The notes: generated from the sequence alone by a model not told the origin. A stretch of DNA of 64,000 nt from Paenibacillus sp. E222 (GCF_013401555.1 NZ_CP058552.1:124001-188000), one strand, 5' to 3'; counted from the first letter of the stretch, positions 38,160 through 47,428 are shown. A program made the numbers and translations.

Positions 38160-39113
38160 ATGATGAAACAAACCAATACTGCCTGGCAGCAAAAAAAGTG
38201 GAAAATGATCCTTGCCGCTTCGATTCTCACCGCGGGTACGGCACCCGCACTGCTGTCATCCACTGTCGCGGAAGCAGCAACAACACACAAACCGACAGCG
38301 TATATTAACAATGTACAAGCTCAAAATGATGTGGTTATAAAGCAGGGTATAACGTACGTAGCATTGACTGAACTTCAATTCCTCGGGGACTATACGTTTG
38401 GCTACAATAACAAAACAAAACAGATTAGCATCAGCACAGACAGCGACAAATATGTTCTTATACCCAACAGCAAAACAATGAAGAAAAACGGTCAGAATGC
38501 GACGTTGTCGTCCGCTCCCATTCTGGTGAATGGCAAAGCCATGCTTCCGCTCCGTGCCATTGGCGAAGCCTTTGGCGCACAGGTTCGCTGGAACCAGACG
38601 GCCAAGGAGGCCTACATCTACACCACGGATGCTGCGGTGGTCAAAGACTACAGCAGTGCTGATCTGACTGTGGCGCGTGAAGCTGCGCTGCATTTGCCAC
38701 GCTTCTCTGAACTGGGACAAGCACGCCTGGAGATTCGCAACCCTCTGGGTCCAGTGGATTCATCCATTCAATACATTTTTGAACAAGGCAAAAAGGAAAG
38801 TTTCTTCATTGTTGAAGATAACGATCTGATCAGCTATTACACGATTAAAAATGAAAACGCCCTGCTGAAATGGCAGGCCAATATCGGTAAAGATGCCGGA
38901 ACTATCGGTGACCTGTTTTTTATCAAAACCAAACCCGTTGCTGAAGCAGGGACTCGCCCTTCCGTCAAGGGTCAAACCCTCGTATCATTTAAGTATTCTC
39001 GTATGCTTGAAGAGACTTCCTACGAGATCATGAACAAGTCCGGCTCCATCCATGCGGGCTCCATTGCCCCTGAGAAAGGTAAAGTGATCGTTGAAGTTCC
39101 GGAAGAAAAGTAA
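38160..39113 (+). CDS. Secreted protein with copper-amine-oxidase-type stalk domain
   Basis: This protein of about 317 residues has a signal peptide (basic start, ILAASILTAGTAPALLSSTV, cleaved after AEA). A stalk domain at about 35-160 includes YVALTELQFLGDYTFGYN, then NGKAMLPLRAIGEAFGAQV and RWNQTAKEAYIY. This domain is common in Paenibacillaceae surface proteins and does not by itself mean an oxidase. The remaining 150 residues contain no recognised motif. The ATG at 38160 has AAGGGAG seven bases upstream. Its role is probably extracellular binding or envelope structure. Confidence 0.82.
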   Translation: MMKQTNTAWQQKKWKMILAASILTAGTAPALLSSTVAEAATTHKPTAYINNVQAQNDVVIKQGITYVALTELQFLGDYTFGYNNKTKQISISTDSDKYVLIPNSKTMKKNGQNATLSSAPILVNGKAMLPLRAIGEAFGAQVRWNQTAKEAYIYTTDAAVVKDYSSADLTVAREAALHLPRFSELGQARLEIRNPLGPVDSSIQYIFEQGKKESFFIVEDNDLISYYTIKNENALLKWQANIGKDAGTIGDLFFIKTKPVAEAGTRPSVKGQTLVSFKYSRMLEETSYEIMNKSGSIHAGSIAPEKGKVIVEVPEEK

Positions 39114-39192
39114 ATTGGAATGCCCGCCCAGGCTTTAGAGACCTTTGTATCGGCGCAGGTGGGCAAATGATGCTTCTTCTGAATGCAACACC

Positions 39193-39244
39193 AAAAGGGA
39201 TGTCCCCTACGTGATGAATAAACATAACGGGGGACATCCCTTTT
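39193..39244. terminator. Bidirectional terminator between stalk protein and pectate lyase genes
   Basis: AAAAGGGATGTCCCC and GGGGACATCCCTTTT form a perfect 15-bp stem, with T-rich ends in both directions. Confidence 0.9.
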
Positions 39245-39285
39245 TAGCATTATTCTTTATTTATTCGCTCACGGATATCATTGTC

Positions 39286-39954
39286 TTAATATTGCGTATT
39301 TCCGGACTGACTGGTTTTTCCCGAAGCAAATCCCTTAAATAAGGTCGGGACTTTAGAATAACGGGTATTTGTAATTTTCCCTTGCGATGTACTGCTGTCC
39401 GTACGCATGATCGAATCTTTGACGTTGGAAATATTTGAGTTGTCCAGCGTCATGTTCACCGTGAAGGTGGTTCCACCATTTTGACGCACCAGCTTGCCAA
39501 TATCGTCTGCACGGAAATTTTTAATGTTAATCGTTCCGGCTGCATTAATTTGAAATACTTTATCGTAGGCTTTGTAAGCTGCCCCGCCAGTAATGTTGAC
39601 TGTTCCGGCTGATTTCAGAGTCAGAGCGTCCTCGCCTACATCCTCCCACACCACATTTGAAATTGTACAGTTACCGTAACAATGAACACCGTCAGCTGCG
39701 GGTGAACCGATATTTACATTTTTGAGCGTGGCGCCTGCCTCCAGTCGAAATACCGGCTTCTGATTTTCCGCTTGAGATCCATCTCCCAGTGTGGAGGGGT
39801 TAGCTACATAGGTTTGGCCTTTGCCGTCAAACGTTTCACCCTTGGGTACAATAATCGTTGAGTTTACCACAGTAGGTGCGGCAAAAGCTGGAATTGCACT
39901 GAATAATGAAGCGACCAAACCCGCGGACAGTAACAACGTCAACATTTTTTTCAT
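39286..39954 (-). CDS. Secreted pectate lyase, polysaccharide lyase family 3
   Basis: This 222-residue enzyme cleaves polygalacturonate by beta-elimination, usually with calcium. It has a signal peptide ([20 protein letters not shown], cleaved after FAA or FA). The mature part matches PL3: [33 protein letters not shown], then [20 protein letters not shown] and GEDALTLK, and later [15 protein letters not shown]. The size equals other PL3 enzymes. The start may be the GTG at 39957 or the ATG at 39954, both near GGGAGG. The enzyme should act outside the cell on plant pectin. Confidence 0.92.
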   Translation of the reverse strand: MKKMLTLLLSAGLVASLFSAIPAFAAPTVVNSTIIVPKGETFDGKGQTYVANPSTLGDGSQAENQKPVFRLEAGATLKNVNIGSPAADGVHCYGNCTISNVVWEDVGEDALTLKSAGTVNITGGAAYKAYDKVFQINAAGTINIKNFRADDIGKLVRQNGGTTFTVNMTLDNSNISNVKDSIMRTDSSTSQGKITNTRYSKVPTLFKGFASGKTSQSGNTQY

Positions 39955-39957
39955 CAC

Positions 39958-40248
39958 TTAAATCCTCCCTTATTCTGATGAATTGGCGTACAAGCATAAG
40001 CTTGTCCTCAAGGAACCGATCAGAGGTGCACCTCTGGCTTGGAACCTACCCTGATCCTACCAAAAAAGGAATGTTACGATAATAATCATTAGCTTAGATA
40101 TAGAAACGACAGCATTATACCTGTGTTCTCGGCATTTTTTGCATCGTACTCCATTGTGTAATGTGCCGATCTCAACTTCGGGTATGCTTCTTTTACAACT
40201 TATAATCTATGGCTATATGCTCCTTTATCGTTCTAAAAAAAAAACGAA
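39958..40248 (-). promoter_or_regulatory. Leader and promoter region of pectate lyase gene with two inverted repeats
   Basis: About 290 bases without a gene. A perfect 16-base palindrome, CAGAGGTGCACCTCTG, lies at 40021-40036, about 70 bases before the start. A second hairpin, ACAAGC-ATAA-GCTTGT, lies at 39990-40005. They may be an operator and an mRNA-stabilising stem, respectively. Confidence 0.5.
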
Positions 40249-40282
40249 AGACCACTTCATCTGTTTTCAGACAACGTGATCT
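40249..40282 (-). terminator. Terminator of the radical SAM gene
   Basis: On the minus strand a stem (AGATCAC with GTGGTCT, plus an inner TCTG-AAAA-CAGA hairpin) is followed by TTCG and a run of ten T residues. Confidence 0.75.
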
Positions 40283-40321
40283 CTATTATTTTGAATCTCA
40301 TTTTATTTATTAAATTACGCT

Positions 40322-41197
40322 TTAGGCTCCGAACCGCTGACGATATCCGCACTTCCGACATAATTCCTCCACGGCTTCCCGTTTGGAGAAACCATAGAAC
40401 AGATTATTGGCTCGTTCACCATCCACAATCTCCGAGAACGATTTTTCGTGAACGTTGCCCAAGTTAATTACACCTTCACCATCTAGACAGCATGGAACCA
40501 CAGTTCCATCGACAAGCACGGCTGCCTGACTGCGAAGCGCATGACAGAAGCCTTTACCATCATCTTCGGGTGCATCCAGACTCGGCCACTGGAATTCATG
40601 ATCCTGATTCAGATATACATTCGGGGCAATTTTGACACCACTCCCTGGCACCACTTTCTCCTCAATACGGAAATCCAGATTGAACTCTCGTTCAAGGACC
40701 TCCAGCGTCTCCCGGTTTCGGTTCATCTGCGCATTCGTAAAGTTATCCTGTGTCAGATTCCAGAGTCGGAATGAAATAATGACATTGTGCTTCACGGCTT
40801 CTCGAACAAAAGACAACACATTGCCCAGATAACCCTCACGGTCTGTAGAACCCTCATGACCATCAAAGCTGTGCAGGGAGAAGTTCATCTGACGCAGCGC
40901 GGGTTTGCCAAGCAGTTTGTGCTGGGTTTTGGGCAGCAGCGTACCGTTTGTTGTAATGTTGACCTTGAATCCCTTTTCATGCGCTGAATCCAATAACAGA
41001 TCAATTTTGGGATGAAGCAGCGGCTCACCTTTGACATGTAAATAAATATGTTTGGTATGGGGTTTGATCTGATCCAATATATTGTTGAAGACTTCAGGGT
41101 CAATGAAATTTTTGGCACGTTTGGTCTGTGGACAGAAGCTGCATGCCAGATTACATATACTTGTGATCTCAATATATACTTTCTTGAACGTTTTCAA
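40322..41197 (-). CDS. Radical SAM/SPASM-domain protein
   Basis: This 291-residue protein has the radical SAM cluster motif CNLACSFC near residues 14-21, which binds a 4Fe-4S cluster and S-adenosylmethionine. The C-terminus has a SPASM-type Cys set (VVPCCLDGEG, then ELCRKCGYR), which would bind one more cluster. SPASM proteins modify peptides or enzymes, or act on sugars. The only usable start is a TTG at 41197, seven bases after GGGGA. A 21-codon reading frame directly precedes and overlaps it. No transporter, protease or known precursor peptide is adjacent. The substrate is unknown. Confidence 0.82.
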   Translation of the reverse strand: MKTFKKVYIEITSICNLACSFCPQTKRAKNFIDPEVFNNILDQIKPHTKHIYLHVKGEPLLHPKIDLLLDSAHEKGFKVNITTNGTLLPKTQHKLLGKPALRQMNFSLHSFDGHEGSTDREGYLGNVLSFVREAVKHNVIISFRLWNLTQDNFTNAQMNRNRETLEVLEREFNLDFRIEEKVVPGSGVKIAPNVYLNQDHEFQWPSLDAPEDDGKGFCHALRSQAAVLVDGTVVPCCLDGEGVINLGNVHEKSFSEIVDGERANNLFYGFSKREAVEELCRKCGYRQRFGA

Positions 41198-41259
41198 CTC
41201 GGGGTCCCCATTCTGCTTAGAGGGAGAACAGTCCCACCCTCATTTGTGATCCGGCTCAT
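41194..41259 (-). CDS. Possible 21-residue leader or precursor peptide ahead of the radical SAM gene
   Basis: A short frame runs from ATG at 41259 to a TGA whose bases overlap the TTG start of the radical SAM gene (TTGA). It would encode MSRITNEGGTVLPLSRMGTP plus a final Ser. GGTGG lies five bases before the ATG. The overlap suggests translational coupling. It could be a leader peptide, a small precursor, or chance. It contains no Cys. Confidence 0.35.
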   Translation of the reverse strand: MSRITNEGGTVLPLSRMGTPS

Positions 41260-41272
41260 ATGTGCCACCACT

Positions 41273-41301
41273 ATTATATCGGGTTCAGGTGCCAAGGTAA
41301 A
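41273..41301 (-). promoter_or_regulatory. Candidate promoter of the radical SAM gene
   Basis: On the minus strand TTTACC (41296-41301) and a perfect TATAAT (41273-41278) are 17 bases apart. Transcription would begin only a few bases before the 21-codon frame. Confidence 0.6.
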
Positions 41302-41333
41302 TCAGAGAACCGGTTTATACCGTTAGGTCCATT

Positions 41334-42026
41334 TTATTTGGCTAATGCCAGATTAACAGATTCAATGGCATGTATACGTGTTGTGTCAAATAAGGGCACT
41401 TCTGAATCCTCCGGTTTAACTAATAATCCAATTTCGGTACAACCTAATATTATTCCTTCAGCTCCATTGTCAACTAACCTCTTGATCACCTTTTTATAAT
41501 AGTCCCTTGATAAGGGTTTAATTTCACCTAAGCATAATTCGTCATATATTATTTCATTGATCACTTTTCGATCCTCTTCATTCGGTATCAAAACCTTAAT
41601 GCCGTTATGCTCAATACGTGTTTTATAAAAATCTTGTTCCATCGTATATTTGGTGCCAAGTAAACCAACTGTACTTATTTTGGACTTTTGAATCTGGTTG
41701 GCTGTTGAATCAGCAATGTGTACAACGGGTAAGCTAACTTTTTCTTCAATATGATTAATCACTTTATGCATCGTATTTGTACAAATTACAATCATTTCAG
41801 CTCCTGCCTTTTCCAAAGACTGAGCAGCATTGCCTAATAATTTTCCAGCGCTTTCCCATTCTCCCTCAGCTTGATAGCGCTCGATCTCTTCGAAATCCAC
41901 GCTATATAAAATGCACTTGGCTGAATGCAATCCTCCCAATTTAGTTTTCACTTCTTCGTTAATAATTCGATAATATTCTAGCGATGACTCCCAGCTCATT
42001 CCACCAATAAGGCCAATAGTTTTCAT
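41334..42026 (-). CDS. Aspartate/glutamate racemase family protein
   Basis: This 230-residue protein belongs to the PLP-independent Asp/Glu racemase family, which uses two cysteines as acid and base. Both are present: ICTNTMHKV near residue 82 and LGCTEIGLL near residue 195. The N-terminus KTIGLIGGMSWESS is typical of the YgeA/RacX type. The ATG at 42026 follows GGGGAG. It may make a D-amino acid for the wall or be a broad-specificity racemase. It stands alone. Confidence 0.88.
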   Translation of the reverse strand: MKTIGLIGGMSWESSLEYYRIINEEVKTKLGGLHSAKCILYSVDFEEIERYQAEGEWESAGKLLGNAAQSLEKAGAEMIVICTNTMHKVINHIEEKVSLPVVHIADSTANQIQKSKISTVGLLGTKYTMEQDFYKTRIEHNGIKVLIPNEEDRKVINEIIYDELCLGEIKPLSRDYYKKVIKRLVDNGAEGIILGCTEIGLLVKPEDSEVPLFDTTRIHAIESVNLALAK

Positions 42027-42223
42027 AAGCACTCCCCTCTTCCTAGGTCATATCCCGAAAGCAACCTATAGAAATTTAATAGACATTGTACCGTATTCTT
42101 ACATCTTAAATAAACCTGCCTCCGTAAGCAAAGTAAAGAGTCGATTCCCCCTCGTTCCCCCGTTCTACAGTCACCTATAGATTCTTTCAATCGAAGTATA
42201 GGATGTATTGATAGTCTGGGTTA

Positions 42224-42252
42224 TTGTGGTTGCTGCAACGCGATGCTAGAAT
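42224..42252 (+). promoter_or_regulatory. Candidate promoter of the dehydrogenase/SsuABC operon
   Basis: TTGTGG at 42224-42229 and TAGAAT at 42247-42252 are 17 bases apart. Short TTTAAA-type repeats follow before the start codon. No S-box or T-box is visible. Confidence 0.5.
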
Positions 42253-42312
42253 TTAAACAATTTAAAACCAAGTTAAAACGTAAGAATAATAAGTTATAAG
42301 GGGAGTGTATTC

Positions 42313-43503
42313 ATGATTACTGTTAAAGCACCCGCAGTATACGTACACGAGGCTAACATTCTTGAGCAAAGTGGTTCGCGGATTGCACAGCTTGGGCAGC
42401 ATGTTCTCATTATCGCCGGTGAGTCTGCATTAGAAGCCGTGAAGCCTTACCTTCTTCCTTCACTGGAGGAGCATAAGATCAAATTCCATGTGCAGTTGTT
42501 TCATGGTGAGGTTACAACAGGCCAGATTGATACTTTTACGCAGCAAGCTTTCGATCTGGATGTTGATCTGATTATCGGCGTCGGTGGTGGTAAAGTGCTC
42601 GATCTGTCCAAAGCAGTGGCCGAGCAAGCCCAATTGCCCATTGTAACAGTCCCAACGATTGCCGCAACCTGTGCCGCCTGGTCCGCCTTAACCGTGCTCT
42701 ATGATGAACAGGGACAATCTGCAGGCTATCGTCCCCTGCGGCGTTCGCCTAATCTCGTTCTGGCTGATTCTCATATTCTGGCGAGTGCACCAAGACGGTA
42801 TTTGGCCGCTGGGATCGGTGACACACTCGTAAAATGGCATGAGTTCGCCGTTAATCTAAGTGGCAACGCCACCAGTCTCACTCTTCGAAACAGTGTCAGC
42901 ACTGCCAAGCTTGCACTTGATATTCTTGAAGCGCACGCCATCGAAGTCTATGAATCTACCGATACAACCGGTAGTACACCCCAATTCCGTGATGTTGCCG
43001 ATGCCATTATTGTGCTCGCCGGCCTTGTAGGCAGCATTAGTGATGGATCACTTCATGCCGCGATTGCTCACGGGCTGCATGACAGCCTCACCAAATTACC
43101 CGAAACACACGCTTCGCTACATGGAGAAAAGGTAGCCTTTGGACTCTTCACCCAGTGGATTCTTGAAGGCAAAGCAGGGGATGAGCTTCATGAGCTGACC
43201 ACGCTGTTACATAAGCTGAATCTGCCTATCACTCTTGCTGAGCTTGGCATACAACAACAGCCTCAGGAAGCTGCTGCACGCATTGCAGCAGGACTACAGC
43301 TGCGGGAAGGCAGTGCGGCACATCTCTCCTTCGGAGTTAGCACAGCGCAGGTAACTGAAGCCATTCTTCAGGCAGACCGTATCGGCCAGGCATTTATCGA
43401 ATCCAATGATTCTATTGAGTCCAATGGATCTATCACTAAATTCACTGAGTCCGTTGAGTCCAATGAGAACAACTCATACACCAAGGAGGTTTCCTCCCTA
43501 TGA
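42313..43503 (+). CDS. Iron-containing dehydrogenase related to hydroxycarboxylate dehydrogenase HcxA/YbdH
   Basis: This 396-residue protein has the glycerol-dehydrogenase fold with GVGGGKVLD at 89-97 and the metal ligands Asp170 (GIGDTLVKW), His253 (AIAHGLHDS) and His270 (LHGEK). The block VPTIAATCAAW and the AGIGDTLVKW motif are closer to E. coli YbdH/HcxA, which reduces 2-oxo acids, than to GldA (TIAATDAPTS). The last 30 or so residues form an unusual Ser/Asn/Glu-rich tail. It is first in a five-gene operon with an importer and an aminotransferase, and its stop overlaps the next start as ATGA. I infer a 2-oxoacid reductase acting on the aminotransferase product. Confidence 0.75.
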   Translation: MITVKAPAVYVHEANILEQSGSRIAQLGQHVLIIAGESALEAVKPYLLPSLEEHKIKFHVQLFHGEVTTGQIDTFTQQAFDLDVDLIIGVGGGKVLDLSKAVAEQAQLPIVTVPTIAATCAAWSALTVLYDEQGQSAGYRPLRRSPNLVLADSHILASAPRRYLAAGIGDTLVKWHEFAVNLSGNATSLTLRNSVSTAKLALDILEAHAIEVYESTDTTGSTPQFRDVADAIIVLAGLVGSISDGSLHAAIAHGLHDSLTKLPETHASLHGEKVAFGLFTQWILEGKAGDELHELTTLLHKLNLPITLAELGIQQQPQEAAARIAAGLQLREGSAAHLSFGVSTAQVTEAILQADRIGQAFIESNDSIESNGSITKFTESVESNENNSYTKEVSSL

Positions 43504-44555
43504 TCCGTCCAAACCGCCAGCACACTCTTGCCTTAACTGTATTTCTGAGCGCGGTTCTGTTGTTGCTAATTTCCGGCTGCTCTGCCGGAACTGACAATCA
43601 GGCCGCGGGTACAGGTACAACACCGACAGCGGCATCAGCTGCTTCGAATAAAGACGTTACCATTCGGGTTGGTCAGACCGGATGGGGCAATCTCGAATTG
43701 GGACTGAAAGCCGCCGGACTCGATGACACCCCCTATAAAGTCACTTATAACGTATTTCAGGGAGGTAACCTGATCCTTGAAGCGATGGCTGCAAACCAAC
43801 TGGACTTTGGTGTAACCAGTGAAATTCCGCCCATTTTTGCATCTCAGGCTGCCAATGGTGGAAGCTTCAAAATTATTGCGGTACAACAAGGCAGCACCTT
43901 GAATCAAGAGGTCGTTGTCCCCAAAGGTTCTTCGATCAAATCGGTTGCTGACCTGAAAGGCAAGAAAGTGGCTTTCGTAAAAAATACAACGGCCCACTAT
44001 TTCCTGCTCAAAATGCTGGAGGAAGCCGGATTAACCTGGAGTGACATCAGTCCGGTCGAACTTACAACAGCGGACGGACTCAGTGCCCTAATTAGCGGGA
44101 AAGTGGATGCTCTCGCCAGTTACGGCAATGCCATCATCTCCGCACATCAGAATGAAGCAACAACGCTCGCCAGCGCCAAAGATATCCTGTCAGGCAGCTT
44201 CCTTGTAGCCGCCTCCGATCAGGCTATTGCGAATGAGGAACAGAAAAAGGCCCTTGCCGATTATCTGGAGCGAATCAACAAATTCAATGATTGGGCTCGT
44301 GCCAATAAGGATGCGTGGGCTCAAATTACAGCAGACAACACCCACCAGCCCGTGGAGCAAGCCCTTAAAACCTACACGGATGGAGAGGCACAACGGCCAT
44401 CGCGGATTGTTGCCATTTCTGACGAAGCCATCAAGTCCGAACAGGACGTAGCAGATACGTTTCAACAAGCAGGAATTTTTGACCAGGCAGTTGATGTGAG
44501 CACATTCTGGAGTGATGCTCTTCAAGATCAACTTCCAGCTCCAGGTAGCCAATAA
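43500..44555 (+). CDS. SsuA/TauA-type substrate-binding lipoprotein
   Basis: This 351-residue lipoprotein has a lipobox (LLLISGCSAG), so it is membrane-anchored. The mature part matches the aliphatic sulfonate/taurine/nitrate binding family, with NVFQGGNLILEAMAANQLDF, then PPIFASQAANGG and KGKKVAFVKNTTAHYFL followed by LKMLEEAGL. AAGGAGG precedes the ATG, which overlaps the previous stop. Substrate may be a sulfonate or another organic acid; sequence alone cannot settle it. It delivers the solute to the permease encoded next. Confidence 0.83.
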   Translation: MIRPNRQHTLALTVFLSAVLLLLISGCSAGTDNQAAGTGTTPTAASAASNKDVTIRVGQTGWGNLELGLKAAGLDDTPYKVTYNVFQGGNLILEAMAANQLDFGVTSEIPPIFASQAANGGSFKIIAVQQGSTLNQEVVVPKGSSIKSVADLKGKKVAFVKNTTAHYFLLKMLEEAGLTWSDISPVELTTADGLSALISGKVDALASYGNAIISAHQNEATTLASAKDILSGSFLVAASDQAIANEEQKKALADYLERINKFNDWARANKDAWAQITADNTHQPVEQALKTYTDGEAQRPSRIVAISDEAIKSEQDVADTFQQAGIFDQAVDVSTFWSDALQDQLPAPGSQ

Positions 44556-44582
44556 TGAACGAAGCAAGGAGGTAGGCATAAC

Positions 44583-45368
44583 GTGCGGTCCAACACCTTT
44601 AACCGGGCATGGTTTAACCGATTTATTCCTTTTGTTGTACCACTACTCATTCTGGCTCTGTGGCAATGGCTGACTGCATCCGGAGTTGTTGCAGCCAATA
44701 TTTTGCCCCGTCCCGCTCAGGTACTGGAGGCCTTCATTCGTCTGCTTCGTAACGGTGAACTACTGAACAATATCAGTATCAGCGCCAAGCGAGCTTTGGG
44801 AGGATTCCTCATTGGTGGGGGTCTCGGTTTCCTTCTGGGTGTGCTGAACGGCATCTCCTCCCTTGCGGAAAAGATCGCTGACTCCTCGGTGCAGATGATC
44901 CGCAACATTCCGCATCTGTCCTTGATCCCCCTCGTTATTGTGTGGTTCGGGATCGGTGAAGAAGCCAAATTATTTCTCGTTTCCCTGGGTGTATTCTTTC
45001 CGGTATATCTGAATACGTTCCACGGTATTCGATCGGTTGATCCCGGTCTGATTGAAATGGGCAAAGTATATGGACTCAGCCGCTGGTCCCTTTATAAGGA
45101 CATTATCCTGCCTGGTGCACTGCCTTCCATTCTGGTGGGCATTCGATATGCACTTGGCATTATGTGGCTGACCCTCATCGTAGCCGAGACGGTTGCGGCG
45201 GATGCGGGGATTGGATACATGGCAATGAACGCGCGGGAATTCATGCAGATGGACGTCATCGTCTTAAGCATTCTGCTATATGCTCTACTGGGCAAGTTGT
45301 CCGATACCATCGCCAAATGGCTGGAACGGCGCTGGCTGCGCTGGAACCCGGCCCTATCCCGCAAGTAA
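44583..45368 (+). CDS. SsuC-type ABC transporter permease
   Basis: This 261-residue membrane protein has six predicted helices and the permease signature [20 protein letters not shown], matching the nitrate/sulfonate/bicarbonate importer family. Translation starts at a GTG behind AAGGAGG. It lies between the binding-protein and ATPase genes. Confidence 0.88.
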   Translation: MRSNTFNRAWFNRFIPFVVPLLILALWQWLTASGVVAANILPRPAQVLEAFIRLLRNGELLNNISISAKRALGGFLIGGGLGFLLGVLNGISSLAEKIADSSVQMIRNIPHLSLIPLVIVWFGIGEEAKLFLVSLGVFFPVYLNTFHGIRSVDPGLIEMGKVYGLSRWSLYKDIILPGALPSILVGIRYALGIMWLTLIVAETVAADAGIGYMAMNAREFMQMDVIVLSILLYALLGKLSDTIAKWLERRWLRWNPALSRK

Positions 45369-45391
45369 AGCCAAAGGAGCGTGATTCATCT

Positions 45392-46168
45392 ATGAGCACA
45401 AGTCAGATCAGTCCTTTTCTTCAAGTAGATGGGGTTCAGAAATCGTATGATCAGCGGACGATTCTGTCCGACATCAACGTCAATGTAAGACAAGGGGAAT
45501 TTGTAGCCATCGTTGGACGAAGCGGCTGTGGCAAAAGTACGTTGCTGCGTCTGATCGCCGGGCTGGAGGCCCCCTCTTCCGGGAGCGTTACGCTGGGCAA
45601 CAGAAAGCTTGGCAGTACGGCACCCGAGACACGATTTCTGTTTCAGGAAGCCCGGCTGCTGCCTTGGAAATCCGTGCTCGACAATGTACGGCTGGGCATC
45701 CCCGACAAGAACAAGGAAGATGCACGCCAGTCGCTTCGCAATGTGGGACTCGGAGAGCGTGAAGGTGACTGGCCGGGGGTATTATCTGGCGGACAAAAAC
45801 AACGTGTCGCCTTGGCACGGGCACTCGCTAGTCATCCGCGCCTACTGCTGCTGGATGAACCGCTGGGTGCATTGGATGCATTAACCCGAATTGAGATGCA
45901 GCAATTAATCGAACGCTTGTGGGTAGAAGAAGATCTGACCGTCATTCTGGTCACGCATGATGTCAGCGAGGCGGTTGCGCTGGCAGACAGGGTGCTGCTA
46001 ATCGAAGATGGTCATATAACGATGGATACCCGTATTACGCTGGAGCGGCCACGCGTTCGGGACAGCGGGTTTGCTCATTTTGAAAACCTGATTCTGAATC
46101 GCTTGTTGACTCCTCCACAAGAGACACCACAGCAGATTGCCCAGAAACAGATATCATTCTCGATCTAA
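45392..46168 (+). CDS. SsuB-type ABC transporter ATPase
   Basis: This 258-residue ATPase has Walker [10 protein letters not shown], signature [15 protein letters not shown], Walker [13 protein letters not shown] and the switch His in LVTHDV. It matches SsuB/TauB. The ATG at 45392 follows AAAGGAG; a longer frame from 45164 overlaps the permease gene and is not real. It powers the importer encoded by the two preceding genes. Confidence 0.9.
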   Translation: MSTSQISPFLQVDGVQKSYDQRTILSDINVNVRQGEFVAIVGRSGCGKSTLLRLIAGLEAPSSGSVTLGNRKLGSTAPETRFLFQEARLLPWKSVLDNVRLGIPDKNKEDARQSLRNVGLGEREGDWPGVLSGGQKQRVALARALASHPRLLLLDEPLGALDALTRIEMQQLIERLWVEEDLTVILVTHDVSEAVALADRVLLIEDGHITMDTRITLERPRVRDSGFAHFENLILNRLLTPPQETPQQIAQKQISFSI

Positions 46169-46192
46169 TTCCACTGGAAAGAAGGCATGATT

Positions 46193-47314
46193 ATGCAATC
46201 CCTTTCACCCGTTCCCTCTCCTCCTGTTAAAGACCTGTTAAATCAAATTCCGGCTTATACGCCTGCTAAATCCATGGAACAGATCCGGCGGGAGTTGGGA
46301 CTGGAAAGTGTGGATCGACTCGCAGCAAACGAGAATCCGTTTGGTTCCTCTCCGCTGGCAGCAGAAGCGGTCAGATCGCTGAGTTCCGATCTTTTGGCTC
46401 AATACCCCGACGGTTCCAGCCAACTGCTGCGTGACAAACTTGCGGAACGTCTGGGGGTTCGTACTTCCCAACTGGTATTTGGAAGTGGATCTTTCGAGCT
46501 CCTCACCCTTACCGCCCAAGCTTATCTTAATCCCGGGGAGGAATCACTCATTCCGGTGCCCTCCTTTAACTGGTATAAGGGCGCTACGCTGCTGGCAGGC
46601 GGGGTCATTCATGAAGTGCCTTTGGTCAACCATTCACTGGATCTGGAGCAATTCCGGCAGCGGATTAATACTTCTACCCGAATCATCTGGCTGTGCAATC
46701 CGAATAATCCGACCGGAACCATTTTCACGGCAAATGCCCTGCTTGATTTACTCGAACATGTTCCCTCCCATGTCGTGGTTGTCCTGGATGAAGCGTATTA
46801 TGAATTCGCGGAAAGTGAAGATTACCCTGATACGGTTAAGCTGCTGGAGCAGTATAATAATCTGATTATTTTGCGGACCTTCTCCAAAATATATGGACTG
46901 GCCGGACTGCGTATTGGATATGGCATCGCGAATGAAAGCATCATTGAAGGCATTAACCGGGTCAAGCTGCCCATCAGTCTGACAGCCACATCCCAAGCCG
47001 CTGCTTCGGCCAGCCTGGATGATCATGAATTTGTTTCTCATTGCCTGCAATACAATCGTCAGGGACGTGAAACGTTAATGCAATCCTTTGATCAGTGGAA
47101 ATTACCCTACATCCCTTCCGAAACCAATTTCATCATGGTGGATCTGTTGCAGGATAGCGGCCCGATTACCAAAGAATTGTTGAACAGAGGTATCTCTGTC
47201 CGCGGCGGTGCCGAATTCGGTATGCCTACCTGGCTTCGGATTACGATTGGCACACCTGAGCAGATTGTCCGGCTGATCAGTGAGCTTGATTCACTGTTAC
47301 ATTCAAACGATTAG
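46193..47314 (+). CDS. PLP-dependent class I/II aminotransferase, HisC-like
   Basis: This 373-residue enzyme resembles histidinol-phosphate aminotransferase. Key motifs are LAANENPFGSS near the N-terminus, LCNPNNPTGT, VVLDEAYYEF with the PLP-binding Asp and Tyr, RTFSKIYGLAGLRIGYG with the Schiff-base Lys, and a C-terminal LRITIGTPEQ with the carboxylate-binding Arg. It lies at the end of the dehydrogenase/importer operon, away from other his genes, so a role in using the imported solute is more likely than histidine synthesis. The ATG at 46193 is seven bases after AAGG; the one at 46187 is too close. Confidence 0.82.
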   Translation: MQSLSPVPSPPVKDLLNQIPAYTPAKSMEQIRRELGLESVDRLAANENPFGSSPLAAEAVRSLSSDLLAQYPDGSSQLLRDKLAERLGVRTSQLVFGSGSFELLTLTAQAYLNPGEESLIPVPSFNWYKGATLLAGGVIHEVPLVNHSLDLEQFRQRINTSTRIIWLCNPNNPTGTIFTANALLDLLEHVPSHVVVVLDEAYYEFAESEDYPDTVKLLEQYNNLIILRTFSKIYGLAGLRIGYGIANESIIEGINRVKLPISLTATSQAAASASLDDHEFVSHCLQYNRQGRETLMQSFDQWKLPYIPSETNFIMVDLLQDSGPITKELLNRGISVRGGAEFGMPTWLRITIGTPEQIVRLISELDSLLHSND

Positions 47315-47428
47315 AATAGGTTACTTTCCTAACTCTCATTACGCACACTTCTTTTAAGCCGCCCTCTTTACATTCTGCTTGCATGTGATATATGCTGAAC
47401 ACACAACTGCATATCTTAATCATTGCAC

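Noticed and set aside
43390-43470. Short repeats that might suggest a CRISPR-like or VNTR array
   Set aside because: The repeats are only about ten bases, imperfect and coding; no spacer structure.
45164-45391. Upstream extension of the SsuB-type ATPase frame
   Set aside because: It overlaps the permease gene; a good ribosome site and the family start are at 45392.
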